Below are positions 43,533-50,843 of a stretch of DNA of 64,000 nt, piece after piece. The position numbers and the translations under genes were made by a program. Under the pieces are notes generated by a model that worked only from the letters and a program-made list of their open reading frames with translations, had not been told where the DNA came from and searched no databases. Source of the stretch: Phyllobacterium zundukense (lineage in GTDB: Bacteria; Pseudomonadota; Alphaproteobacteria; Rhizobiales; Rhizobiaceae); contig NZ_CP017940.1 in NCBI RefSeq assembly GCF_002764115.1, positions 434,001-498,000 of the forward strand. The letters are read 5' to 3'. Positions within the stretch are counted from its first letter, which is position 1, and each line of letters opens with the position of its first letter.

Positions 43533-43907
43533 TTAGGACGTTTCCTCGATCCACGTTACGTCAATCAGTTTTGGCGTGGCTTCGAGCACGGGCGCAGCCA
43601 TTTGGGCAAGAGCGACCAGCGCGGCGGCGTGTGAGCCGGGACCGTCTGTTTTCAAGTCAACCAGTGCCATTGTCACTGGCTTGCCGAAAGCACGGTTCAA
43701 GATTTCTTGCGCGGCAGCGAAGCGGAGCTTCGGGTCGTCACACCGCAAGGTTTCATGCACGACTTGCACCGCCTCTTCGGCGAGGTTGTCGAGCACCTTT
43801 TTAACCTCTTTCGGGAGCGCCGGAGGGCGTCCTTTCGGGTTGATTGAGCGTTGGCCGGGGAGCAAGCGCCCCCGTTCGTCGCGTTTTGGCTGTTCGGTAT
43901 GTTCCAT
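43533..43907 (-). CDS. DUF5681 domain protein
   Basis: A 124-aa protein from the ATG at 43907, with AAGAGGA eight bases upstream. The DUF5681 signature RDERGRLLPGQRSINPKGRP is at about residues 8-27, with the Gly/Pro/Arg patch. The rest is helical (KEVKKVLDNLAEEAVQVVHETL). DUF5681 is common in prophage-like regions of alphaproteobacteria, often close to terminases; a packaging-related DNA-binding role is possible but unproven. Last gene of the leftward operon. Confidence 0.75.
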   Translation of the reverse strand: MEHTEQPKRDERGRLLPGQRSINPKGRPPALPKEVKKVLDNLAEEAVQVVHETLRCDDPKLRFAAAQEILNRAFGKPVTMALVDLKTDGPGSHAAALVALAQMAAPVLEATPKLIDVTWIEETS

Positions 43908-43952
43908 GCTGTTCCTCTTAAAGTCTACTAGTTTGGTCATGTTTAGCAAGCG

Positions 43953-44234
43953 TTATGACATTTCGGACATAACGTGGTACTTGCGAACAAAGGAGGCGGC
44001 GATTTCTTCGGGTGGGTGTCCGGCGCGGGCGCAATTTTTGAGCACCCGGTCCCAGATTTGCTTTTGTCCGGCGTTGATAATCCCGGCGTCGTGGGCGTGT
44101 TCGATCAGTTTGTCAGGTGTCAGCATGTCAGGCTTTGTCAGCATGTCTTGCGCAAGAGACGCTGTTTCAAGTTCATAGCGCCAGTATAGTTTCGTGCGAG
44201 GACGCCCACGCGGGCGACCAGTTGCTTTTGTCAT
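43953..44234 (-). CDS. AT-hook-like small DNA-binding protein
   Basis: A 93-aa protein starting MTKATGRPRGRPRTKLYW, whose GRPRGRPR is an AT-hook-type minor-groove binding motif. The rest is helical (LIEHAHDAGIINAGQKQIWDRVLKN). The ATG overlaps the helicase stop by four bases (ATGA), and the DUF5681 gene follows 45 bp on. Possibly a partner of the helicase or a packaging-type DNA-binding protein; not recognised as a named family. Confidence 0.6.
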   Translation of the reverse strand: MTKATGRPRGRPRTKLYWRYELETASLAQDMLTKPDMLTPDKLIEHAHDAGIINAGQKQIWDRVLKNCARAGHPPEEIAASFVRKYHVMSEMS

Positions 44235-46396
44235 TTGGTCTCTCCTGTGTTGTCGGCGCGCGGGCCGGTTTCGGCTGACGAAGGCTGGTGGCTATTTGTG
44301 TCGGGTGAGTTTTTGATTTTGAAATACGACAGTGGTCCGAGCGCCCGCTCCAATTCGGCGTGGGGGTCGCGAACGCGCCGTGGGTCATACCGGCCTGTCG
44401 CGAGCCTCTGTCCCGCACCTTCGAGCCTGTATTCGACTTCGAAGGTTGGCGTGTTTCCCCTATAGATACTACTAATAGAGGAAACACGCTTTCCTCCCCG
44501 CCGATATGCATCGCGCGCGGCCCCTAGGGCATTGAATAATCCGGGGAAAGCCCTGAACGTGTGATATGCGTTGTCCAAGTCCCAACCGGTTCGCGCGAAA
44601 TTCAAATCCAGCTTGGTCGGCACGATATCGTCAAAAGCGATAGCCTCGCCCACCGGCACATTGGGGATTGGCGTCGATGTCAGAACCAAAATCGTGACAG
44701 GCTTTACAGCATCACGCCGGACACCGCGCGCGCGCCCGATCGCCTGCACAAGCTCGCCTTCCGTGATCTGAAAACGTACACGCTCCGAAACAGGGTCCAA
44801 GTGGATTTCTACGTCCGTCGCGTCTTCATATTTCAGTTGCCCATCGGCACCCCGCATAAGCCGGGTCCCCCAGCCCTTGCCCATGCTCGCTGCCGTGACG
44901 GCTTCCGGTTGATCGTAAAACAAAGCCCCGGCAATCCGCGTTACATCCCTCGCGTCCGGCAAATTCCGCCCCACGACTACCAGCATGTCAACGTTTTCAA
45001 GCTTGTTCTGTCCACGGAGCTTGCCGAAATAAAGCGGGTCCGCGATGCCTTCGGGCAAAACTCCCTGCGCAAACTCGGGGCTGTCTGTCACTCCTTTGTA
45101 CGAAACAAACCCGACACTCCCGACTTGCGTCAAAGTCGCCGCGATCTGCACAAGCTTCTCGCGCCGCGCCTTCCGCCGGGAGTTGTCCTTTCCGGGCTCG
45201 TCAACCAGCGCCGTCTTGCCGTTCTTGCGGTCCACCGCCTGAACAATCCGCATATTCGGCGTCTCAAAGTGGAGCACCTTCAATTGGCTGAGGTGCGGCA
45301 AGGCGAGGCCGAGCATTTTCATGTCGCCGGTCGCGTCGAGCGCGTAAACCGGCTTATCCTCGACACGCAAGCGCTTCCTGAGCCCCGCCGAGAAAACCCA
45401 ATCCTCGCCGCCGTTTTGGTTTGATACCGGATAGAGTGCAAAGCCGTTCAGCTTCTCCCGCGCGCCTTCCTTGATCCGGAGTTGTGCGCCGAGCGATTTC
45501 CAGATTTTCGCCTTCTTCTTGGCGTCGCCGAACGTTGCCCTTACTCCCGCCAAGCGGGCTTTGATTTCATCCGGCGTTCCGCCCTGCTCGATTTCCCGTT
45601 CGAGCTGGATTGTCACGCCGCGATAGCGGTCATATTCGATCCCCATTGCCCGCTTGCAAAGCTCCGGCGTCAGACCGGCACGGCGCAACGATGGCAGCGT
45701 AGGAACGAATGTGCCGCATTCCGTGGCTTTCCAAAGCTTTTCCTGGGCCTCGTTCAAAGCCTGTCGATCCTCGCCGAGCCTGAAAGCGCCGGGAAACCAT
45801 TCCCGCTCCCAAATGGTCGGGAACTCGATGTTATAATCCGGCTTGAACCTTTCCACCCTGACACGGGCGAAATCTTCAAGCCCTGTCACGAATTCCTCAT
45901 CGATAAACGCAAGATCGCAGCTTCCGCCTTGGGGGAGTGTCAGGTATGAGTGCGGGAGGATGACAAGTCCTGGCCCCTTGTCAGCGGTCTGTGCGAGCCA
46001 ACCGCAATCTTCCCGGAACGGGCATTTCTTGCAGACCATGTCCACGACACTCGCGCCGAGTTCATGCACAAGGTCTACCTGTCCGTGCATGTCAGGATGA
46101 CAGAGCGGATCGCCGAAATTCGTGTCCCGCTGTCCGCGATAGACGCGAGGATTTGCTTCCGGGATGAGCCGCCTTGCGCGGGCGAGAAGTTCGCCGGAGA
46201 GGGCGTGATCGGGCACGAAAAAGTACACGCGGTTTTCGGGATTGTTTTCGAGATAACGCCCGATAAACACAAGCGCCGCCTCCGTCTTGCCGCTGCCCGG
46301 GGGCACAAGCAAAGCGCGCTGTTCGGGTGCGGGAATGTGCCGCATTTTGAATTTTGGCTGCGGTACGAGTTCAGCCATTGGGATTGGCAGCGTCAT
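44231..46396 (-). CDS. SF2 helicase with putative iron-sulfur cysteine cluster
   Basis: A 721-aa helicase. Walker A is VPPGSGKTEAA (about 31-41) and motif Ia is YFFVPDHALSGELL. Four cysteines (C99, C122, C125, C131, in PLCHP and VCKKCPFREDCG) sit between motif Ia and Walker B, as in XPD/DinG-type Fe-S helicases. Next come ILPHSYLTL, Walker B LAFIDEEF (about 162-169), LDATG (about 353-357) and motif VI ELVQAIGRARGVRR (about 548-561). It probably works with the primase at 46396 in element replication. Start overlaps the primase stop by one base (TAATG). Confidence 0.75.
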   Translation of the reverse strand: MTLPIPMAELVPQPKFKMRHIPAPEQRALLVPPGSGKTEAALVFIGRYLENNPENRVYFFVPDHALSGELLARARRLIPEANPRVYRGQRDTNFGDPLCHPDMHGQVDLVHELGASVVDMVCKKCPFREDCGWLAQTADKGPGLVILPHSYLTLPQGGSCDLAFIDEEFVTGLEDFARVRVERFKPDYNIEFPTIWEREWFPGAFRLGEDRQALNEAQEKLWKATECGTFVPTLPSLRRAGLTPELCKRAMGIEYDRYRGVTIQLEREIEQGGTPDEIKARLAGVRATFGDAKKKAKIWKSLGAQLRIKEGAREKLNGFALYPVSNQNGGEDWVFSAGLRKRLRVEDKPVYALDATGDMKMLGLALPHLSQLKVLHFETPNMRIVQAVDRKNGKTALVDEPGKDNSRRKARREKLVQIAATLTQVGSVGFVSYKGVTDSPEFAQGVLPEGIADPLYFGKLRGQNKLENVDMLVVVGRNLPDARDVTRIAGALFYDQPEAVTAASMGKGWGTRLMRGADGQLKYEDATDVEIHLDPVSERVRFQITEGELVQAIGRARGVRRDAVKPVTILVLTSTPIPNVPVGEAIAFDDIVPTKLDLNFARTGWDLDNAYHTFRAFPGLFNALGAARDAYRRGGKRVSSISSIYRGNTPTFEVEYRLEGAGQRLATGRYDPRRVRDPHAELERALGPLSYFKIKNSPDTNSHQPSSAETGPRADNTGETK

Positions 46397-47577
46397 TACA
46401 GAAACCTTTCAAAGTCGGCAAAAGCCGCCGCAAAGACCGCCTGTGCATTTTCGAAGGGCATAAGAATGGGGAGCGGGCTGACTTCCATAATCTGTGCGTT
46501 TTCGCGGCGGATTGCGCCGTCGATGCTGCTATCGAGCGACCGATCGGATATCGCCTGTTTCACGTAGTCGAGGGTGTGGTGTCCGCCACGGGGAGCGACC
46601 AGCACTGCTTCACGGATTTGGGTTTTGAGGTTGCCCCGCATCTGTTCATATTTCGCCGGATGCGTTGTGCGGATTGCGAGCATAATCGCGTCACGGATAG
46701 GGGCGTGATACCCGTAGCCGTTTTCACCGTCGCCAGCCTTTGACAAGATTTCCGCGACATCCTTTCCCGGCACCACGTCGCCGAGGTTTTCACCGCGAGC
46801 ATGCAAATCCGCTTTGATCTGTTCAACGTCGATATGCGGAACTTTGACCTCATCGTTGCTACCTTCCAGCCTGCCCCACCGCTGGGCTACTGGATCGGGA
46901 GCACCGATGAGCTGGGGATCAGCGATGTAGTGGAGCTGAATGCTGTCAAAGACCTTCATGTCAGCGGGGAAGCCCCGCATCCGGCACCAAGCCTTCATTT
47001 CGTCATCGTGCATGGGGCGTGACAACCAAACCCAAAGATGAACCTTGACCATATCGGGGTCTTTCAAACCAGCCGAGCTTGAGAGCTGCCAAGCGATTTT
47101 CGTGTCTTGGAATTCAGCTGGGAAGTGTTCCCTGACAAGCGCCGCAATGGCTTTTTCCGGCTCGCGGGCAACGTTATATCCGGGCATAGAGAAGTCATCG
47201 ATATCGATCATCGCCCAACGCCGGGGCGCGGGGTCGAAGCACATTTCTTTCCGGCGCAGGACGAAACCCTGTTCGTTCTGAGCAATACGGGCAACAGCGG
47301 ACGGTTCGCCCCGAATAACGGTTTTCGTGCTGCTTTGCGACGCAACTTTGACCACGCGTTCGAGGTCATCAAGCGAGTTGATTTCATGCTGTTCAAAAGA
47401 CCAGCGAAAGCCAAATTTGGCATCGTCTTTTTCCCAAGCCCCATCGACAAAACGGTAGATTTTGCGCTGCCGCTTGCCGTCACGTTCTGTCAAGATTGTC
47501 AGCTTGTCAGCAACATTGCTGACAGGGGCGTCAAGCTTGATTTCGGTCCTATTTGTGATATTATTCCTATCAATCAT
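46396..47577 (-). CDS. archaeo-eukaryotic-type primase candidate
   Basis: A 393-aa protein. The middle has WAMIDIDDFS (D124 and D126, a DxD metal site), AWQLSSSAGLKDPDMVKVHLWVWLSRP (Ser/Lys/His block, H180) and VFDSIQLHYIADPQLIG (about 209-225). This order (DxD, then SxH, then a third D) is that of the AEP primase/PrimPol superfamily. The C-terminus after about 300 is helical and could serve as a PriCT-like part. It starts the replication pair with the helicase. Assignment by motif only, so moderate confidence. Confidence 0.7.
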   Translation of the reverse strand: MIDRNNITNRTEIKLDAPVSNVADKLTILTERDGKRQRKIYRFVDGAWEKDDAKFGFRWSFEQHEINSLDDLERVVKVASQSSTKTVIRGEPSAVARIAQNEQGFVLRRKEMCFDPAPRRWAMIDIDDFSMPGYNVAREPEKAIAALVREHFPAEFQDTKIAWQLSSSAGLKDPDMVKVHLWVWLSRPMHDDEMKAWCRMRGFPADMKVFDSIQLHYIADPQLIGAPDPVAQRWGRLEGSNDEVKVPHIDVEQIKADLHARGENLGDVVPGKDVAEILSKAGDGENGYGYHAPIRDAIMLAIRTTHPAKYEQMRGNLKTQIREAVLVAPRGGHHTLDYVKQAISDRSLDSSIDGAIRRENAQIMEVSPLPILMPFENAQAVFAAAFADFERFL

Positions 47578-47630
47578 TGGACTTCGCCTTACTGCTCCTG
47601 AACGTTGATCATTGGTGAGTTGAGATTGAT

Positions 47631-47654
47631 TGCCCCCGGTTCATTTGGGGGGCA
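47631..47654 (+). terminator. plus-oriented hairpin terminator inside the operon
   Basis: The stem TGCCCCC / GGGGGCA is followed on the plus strand by TTTTCTTTTTT. It lies between the 47664 gene and the primase gene. On the minus strand the T tract precedes the stem, so it would not stop the operon; it may block antisense transcription. Confidence 0.55.
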
Positions 47655-47663
47655 TTTTCTTTT

Positions 47664-48074
47664 TTAGTCGTCGTCGCGACGGCCAAAGCGAATATGGTCC
47701 GGCAGATCGTTGCCGTACCACCACCCCTCCGGCTTGGGGTTGAGGTAATCTTCGGCGGTGGCGGCCTCCTGCCATTCGACGACCCCCAAATCCTTGCGGT
47801 TGTGGTACAGGTCGAGTAAGACGTGCGCCGCATAGTTCAGGTCCCGTTCCATGCGGGCTTGAAGAGAAGCCAGCGCATATTTCATGAGCTGATCGCTTGT
47901 AATGCACTCCGGGTCCCACCCTTCCGGCAAGCCTTGCTGCCGCACAAGCCCCGTGGGGTAGTCGTGCAGGTAGTCGATGTGTTCGGCTTTGAACACCTTC
48001 CCGGCGGCGATGTTTTCTGCCGCCCAAGCCGCCTTACGCTTTTGTGCGGGTGTCACGTCGATATACTTAACCAT
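47664..48074 (-). CDS. unknown operon protein
   Basis: A 136-aa protein from the ATG at 48074, with AGGAG 8 bases upstream. It begins MVKYIDVTPAQKRKAAWAAE and includes HDYPTGLVRQQGLPEGWDPECIT and a Trp/Tyr-rich end EGWWYGNDLPDHIRFGRRDDD. I do not recognise it. Codon use and a good ribosome site support a real gene. It is the first larger gene downstream of the two tiny genes and the AlpA-like regulator, so it may act in replication or its control. Confidence 0.6.
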   Translation of the reverse strand: MVKYIDVTPAQKRKAAWAAENIAAGKVFKAEHIDYLHDYPTGLVRQQGLPEGWDPECITSDQLMKYALASLQARMERDLNYAAHVLLDLYHNRKDLGVVEWQEAATAEDYLNPKPEGWWYGNDLPDHIRFGRRDDD

Positions 48075-48149
48075 TACTTCACTCCTGTTCAAAGATTTCT
48101 TCTGCTAATGCTTGATATACTACGGCGAGAATACTTGCGACCGCGCCGT

Positions 48150-48302
48150 CTACTGGGGGTTGGCTGGGTCGATTGCGTTTGGATCAGTCTGCGGCTGTTC
48201 GAACAGCGCGCCGACGCGCTGGGGAAGGTTCGAGCTGCCGAGATTGGCGGCACCGCCCTGCATCCTGTCAGCCGTATTTTTAAAGAGGTCCAAAATGCTC
48301 AT
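48150..48302 (-). CDS. 50-aa small protein, unannotated
   Basis: A frame of 50 codons: MSILDLFKNTADRMQGGAAN..., ending ...AIDPANPQ. It has AAAGGAAAA as ribosome site about 8 bases upstream, which overlaps the stop of the 26-aa gene. The N-terminal amphipathic MSILDLFK and the Pro/Asn-rich end are phage-like in character, but I cannot name a family. Support: tight spacing, good ribosome site, conserved direction within an operon. Confidence 0.5.
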   Translation of the reverse strand: MSILDLFKNTADRMQGGAANLGSSNLPQRVGALFEQPQTDPNAIDPANPQ

Positions 48303-48317
48303 AATGCTTATTTTCCT

Positions 48318-48398
48318 TTAGTCAGTTTGGCCGAGGACGAAGTTGGCAACGGCGAGGGCGAGCGGCGCGAGACCCAGAATGATCAGTGCGGTTTGCAT
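48318..48398 (-). CDS. 26-aa hydrophobic peptide, unannotated
   Basis: A tiny frame, MQTALIILGLAPLALAVANF plus six residues, all one membrane helix. TTAGGAGC lies ten bases upstream as ribosome site. Its stop overlaps the ribosome site of the 50-aa gene, which suggests coupling. Many satellites and phages carry such small membrane peptides (holin-like or inhibitory), but activity is unknown. Confidence 0.45.
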   Translation of the reverse strand: MQTALIILGLAPLALAVANFVLGQTD

Positions 48399-48442
48399 TG
48401 CTTTTTTGCTCCTAAGAATGCGTTGAGTTGAGGGGAGTGTTA

Positions 48443-48652
48443 TTATGCGTCCGGGCCTGCCGTAGCCGGGAGGTTTGCGCGCCAATGCATAAGCTTCTCT
48501 TCCGGCCAAGCTGAAGAGCGAGGTCCAATCTTCACCGGAGCTGGGAATTTGCCGCTCTTTACAAGCCGCCAAAGCGTTGGCTCTGTCAGACCAGAAAACG
48601 CGAGCACGTCGCGGACGCGGAGCAAGCGGGGGAGGGTGTCAATATTTGCCAT
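48443..48652 (-). CDS. alpA: AlpA-family regulator
   Basis: A 69-aa HTH protein, LLRVRDVLAFSGLTEPTLWRLVKSGKFPAPVKIG with WPEEKLMHWRANLP at its end. This is the AlpA pattern (winged helix recognising its own promoter region). In P4-like elements AlpA controls integrase expression and excision. It is the first gene of the leftward operon. A palindrome at 48761-48786 upstream is its likely binding site. Confidence 0.85.
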   Translation of the reverse strand: MANIDTLPRLLRVRDVLAFSGLTEPTLWRLVKSGKFPAPVKIGPRSSAWPEEKLMHWRANLPATAGPDA

Positions 48653-48760
48653 GTTTGAGTGTCCTTTGAGTTGTCGGGTAGGAGGTTTTTCGCCCCTCCA
48701 ATGACAATCAATTTACCTCACCCACTGTCGAAAAATCTACATTTTGTGCTTTTTAACCAA

Positions 48761-48786
48761 ACGAGATACGAAATGTAGTATCTCGT
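48761..48786. promoter_or_regulatory. operator-like palindrome upstream of alpA
   Basis: Perfect 9-bp arms ACGAGATAC and GTATCTCGT with an 8-bp spacer. Placed 109 bp upstream of the AlpA start in the AT-rich control region. Likely repressor or AlpA binding site; not tested. Confidence 0.6.
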
Positions 48787-49025
48787 TAAAATTCAAAGAC
48801 TTACGGGAAGGGGGTCGAAAGCTTTTATCTCGCATACTAGACAAAAGGAAAATAATTCTTTGTGTTTTCAATTGGTTAAGCGAAAATCGCTCGTTACCGC
48901 CCTACTTCACAGCCTAAATTATTCGGCGTGGGTGGCGCTCCGAATGTTGGTGCTTTTGTTGGTATCTGTCAGGTCTTATGCTAATAATATTAAGGAAAAA
49001 CAATATGTTAGTCCGATAATGCGGC

Positions 49026-49041
49026 TCCGGTAGGGGCACCA
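49026..49041. mobile_element. candidate attR
   Basis: TCCGGTAGGGGCACCA is close to the tRNA-Leu 3' end (TCCGGCAGGGGGCACCA at 29784-29800) but lacks one G and has C to T. No better copy was seen between 48653 and 49560. Boundaries on this side stay tentative. Confidence 0.4.
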
Positions 49042-49083
49042 CTAGCAGGGCAAAACCCCATATTTCTCGTTGTTCGCGGAAGT

Positions 49084-49239
49084 TCAGTAGTCGTTGACGC
49101 GTGGCGTGCAGTTGGTGAACACCTTGGCGCCAAAGTCGCTTGGCCGATCACAGAATACCAGCGGGCTAACGTTGCCAGATGAAGTGCAGCCGGGCAAAAT
49201 CGTCAACAGGGCTGCCAAAAGCATCGCAATACGTGTCAT
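49084..49239 (-). CDS. small lipoprotein, copy 1 of a tandem pair
   Basis: A 51-aa lipoprotein from the ATG at 49239 (MTRIAMLLAALLTILPGCTS), with AAAGGG upstream. The lipid-modified Cys follows the signal peptide. The mature part, SSGNVSPLVFCDRPSDF..., shares SSGNVSPLVFCD with the next gene and has two further Cys (FC and NC). The pair looks like a recent tandem duplication. Function unknown; small phage-type lipoproteins (Rz1-like) have similar size, but nothing proves that. Confidence 0.6.
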   Translation of the reverse strand: MTRIAMLLAALLTILPGCTSSGNVSPLVFCDRPSDFGAKVFTNCTPRVNDY

Positions 49240-49281
49240 GTGTTCAACCCTTTCAGACAGGATTCGCAACGGCTGAGGTCG

Positions 49282-49440
49282 TCAGTATTTGTGACCGAGC
49301 CGCGGGGTGCAGTGGGTGGTGACTGTGGATTTGAAGGAGCCGGGGGTGTCGCAGAACACCAGCGGACTGACGTTGCCTGAAGAAGCACAGCCAGTGAAAA
49401 TCATCAAAACCGTTGCCATAAGCAGCGCGATACGCATCAT
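49282..49440 (-). CDS. small lipoprotein, copy 2 of a tandem pair
   Basis: A 52-aa lipoprotein, MMRIALLMATVLMIFTGCAS, then SSGNVSPLVFCDTPGSF and a second Cys in THCTPRLG. Paralogous to the gene at 49084 (same lipobox layout, identical SSGNVSPLVFCD). It begins at the first of two tandem ATGs. Stop to start gap to copy 1 is 42 bp, so they are probably cotranscribed. Confidence 0.6.
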   Translation of the reverse strand: MMRIALLMATVLMIFTGCASSGNVSPLVFCDTPGSFKSTVTTHCTPRLGHKY

Positions 49441-49556
49441 GTATTCGCCCTCCGGTTCAGCGATGACGCCGGGTCGTCAATGACGATAGACGCAGGATAG
49501 CCTATCACACCGCGACGCTTCGGCGAAATTTTCAGAAAAACCTGCTGGAGATACTC

Positions 49557-50843
49557 CTACTTTCGCCGTGTCAGATCGCGCAGGCGTTCGCGGACGAGAC
49601 GGGCGAAATTCTGTGTCCGGCGATAGAGATGCAGCTGCGATGCGGCTTGCCGCGTGGCGCGGTCCGCGGTCGGCGTCAAACCGATCACCAATGTTCCGAT
49701 GGACTCGCGCTCCTGAAAGAGACGCGAGGCGACCGGGTGGTCCGGCACGGCGCAGGAGTCGGTGCGCTCGATGTTCGGATCATCACGATGGTTCTTGAGC
49801 ATCTCGATCATCAGAAGAACGCCGGGCGAGTAGGCGGCAAGGCTCTCGTCGTAAGCAGTCTTCCAGGTCCATGCCTCGCCGGCTTCAACGAAGACGACCA
49901 GCACGGCGATCACCTTGCCGTCGAGTTCGAGCGTGTGGATGCGTGCCAGATCACGGGCGGCAAGGTTGTTGACCGCCTCGCGGGCAAAGGCAGCGCGGAA
50001 GCGGTCGACAGCCATCGCCGAGCCACGCTGGCCCTTCCAGCCGCTGGCTTCGAGGGCAAGGAAATCCTCGAGCCGCAGGCGGATATCCTCTTCGCTGCGG
50101 CTAACGGTGTAGGTCAGCTTGCCTTTGTCGGAAAGGCGGCGCCAAAGCCGGCGATATTCCTTGGCGTGGCGCGTGCCGATCGCCTCGCGCAAATATTCTT
50201 CGCCTTCCTTCGTGGTATCGAGAAAGGGCCGTTCAACCTGGTTGACTGTCACCAGCGGAAGATTGCGGTCAATGGCGACAGAGCGGATCAGCTGCGCCAC
50301 CGAGCGGTTCAGCCGCATGTCCGGCAGGACCAGTATTTCCGGAAGTTTGAGATGCTTGCGCGCCAGCATGTCGAAGAGATCGTTGAGCACGCCCACAGGA
50401 TCGTCCCTGTCGATGAGCGGCGTTCCCTGTGGCCCGAACGGCGTCGCCCAGGCACGGATAATGGAAGCAGATACGGTGAAGCCTGGCCGCTCGATCGTAT
50501 AGGGCATGAGGAAGCGCAGACGGCTTTTCACGTCATTCTCGTCACGCATGACCATGAAGCGGACTTGCCGGTCGTCGAGGCGCGGCATGGCCGGCGCTAG
50601 GAAGCGTGGATTGAAGAAGATATTCGGCTCGATCGTCCGGTAGGTCAGATATTCGAGTTCCTGCAGCAGTTCGAAGCCGGCGGACGCGGAGTAGACCGAC
50701 AGCTTGCGCGGGACGCCGCGATTGCCAAGCGACTCCTCGATCTGCTTGGCCGCATCGGGTGAAGGGTCGAATCCCGAAAGCTGCGCAATGATCTGCGCGG
50801 AAGGGCCTCCGGCCAGTTCTTCGAGAAGCGGTATGGCTGCCAT
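49557..50843 (-). CDS. GNAT family acetyltransferase, BioF2-like, polysaccharide-associated
   Basis: A 428-aa protein with a BioF2-like GNAT domain (about 215-390). It includes EYRRLWRRLSDKGKLTYTV, LEASGWKGQRGSAM and LELDGKVIAVLVVFVEAGEAWTWKTAYDES. This family is found next to capsule or exopolysaccharide genes, where it may modify sugars or transfer acyl groups. The ATG overlaps the flippase stop by one base (TGATG), so the two are one operon. The substrate is unknown. Confidence 0.8.
   Translation of the reverse strand: MAAIPLLEELAGGPSAQIIAQLSGFDPSPDAAKQIEESLGNRGVPRKLSVYSASAGFELLQELEYLTYRTIEPNIFFNPRFLAPAMPRLDDRQVRFMVMRDENDVKSRLRFLMPYTIERPGFTVSASIIRAWATPFGPQGTPLIDRDDPVGVLNDLFDMLARKHLKLPEILVLPDMRLNRSVAQLIRSVAIDRNLPLVTVNQVERPFLDTTKEGEEYLREAIGTRHAKEYRRLWRRLSDKGKLTYTVSRSEEDIRLRLEDFLALEASGWKGQRGSAMAVDRFRAAFAREAVNNLAARDLARIHTLELDGKVIAVLVVFVEAGEAWTWKTAYDESLAAYSPGVLLMIEMLKNHRDDPNIERTDSCAVPDHPVASRLFQERESIGTLVIGLTPTADRATRQAASQLHLYRRTQNFARLVRERLRDLTRRK

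Larger units (their letters stand above)
29801..49041. mobile_element. satellite-like integrative element in tRNA-Leu(CAA), about 19 kb
   Basis: Between the tRNA and the candidate right end lie the integrase, cargo (TIR-like, DUF5677, HTH, lipoprotein, SIR2, three unknown proteins), a serine recombinase with DUF1254, and a leftward replication operon (AlpA-type regulator, small proteins, primase, helicase, DUF5681). The region is more AT-rich than its flanks, especially in the cargo. There are no capsid, tail, large terminase, relaxase or secretion genes. Integrase plus AlpA plus primase/helicase matches the plan of P4-like phage satellites; the lack of packaging genes leaves the mode of transfer open. 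The right boundary is uncertain. Confidence 0.7.
48653..49083. other. control region and right end of the island
   Basis: The 431 bases between the AlpA gene and the first lipoprotein gene contain no supported gene. The part nearest the AlpA gene is AT-rich with the palindrome at 48761-48786, presumably the operator and promoter of the leftward operon. Near the right end is the candidate attR at 49026-49041. An origin of replication could also lie here, but no iterons are evident by eye. Confidence 0.5.

Noticed and set aside
48399..48572. N-terminal extension of the 26-aa peptide frame to 84 aa
   Set aside because: The extension overlaps the AlpA coding region in another frame; the ribosome site sits in front of the short version.
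29801..49041. Complete prophage
   Set aside because: No capsid, tail, portal, large terminase or lysis genes can be seen, so the region is not an intact phage.
29801..49041. Integrative conjugative element
   Set aside because: No relaxase, coupling protein or type IV secretion genes are present.
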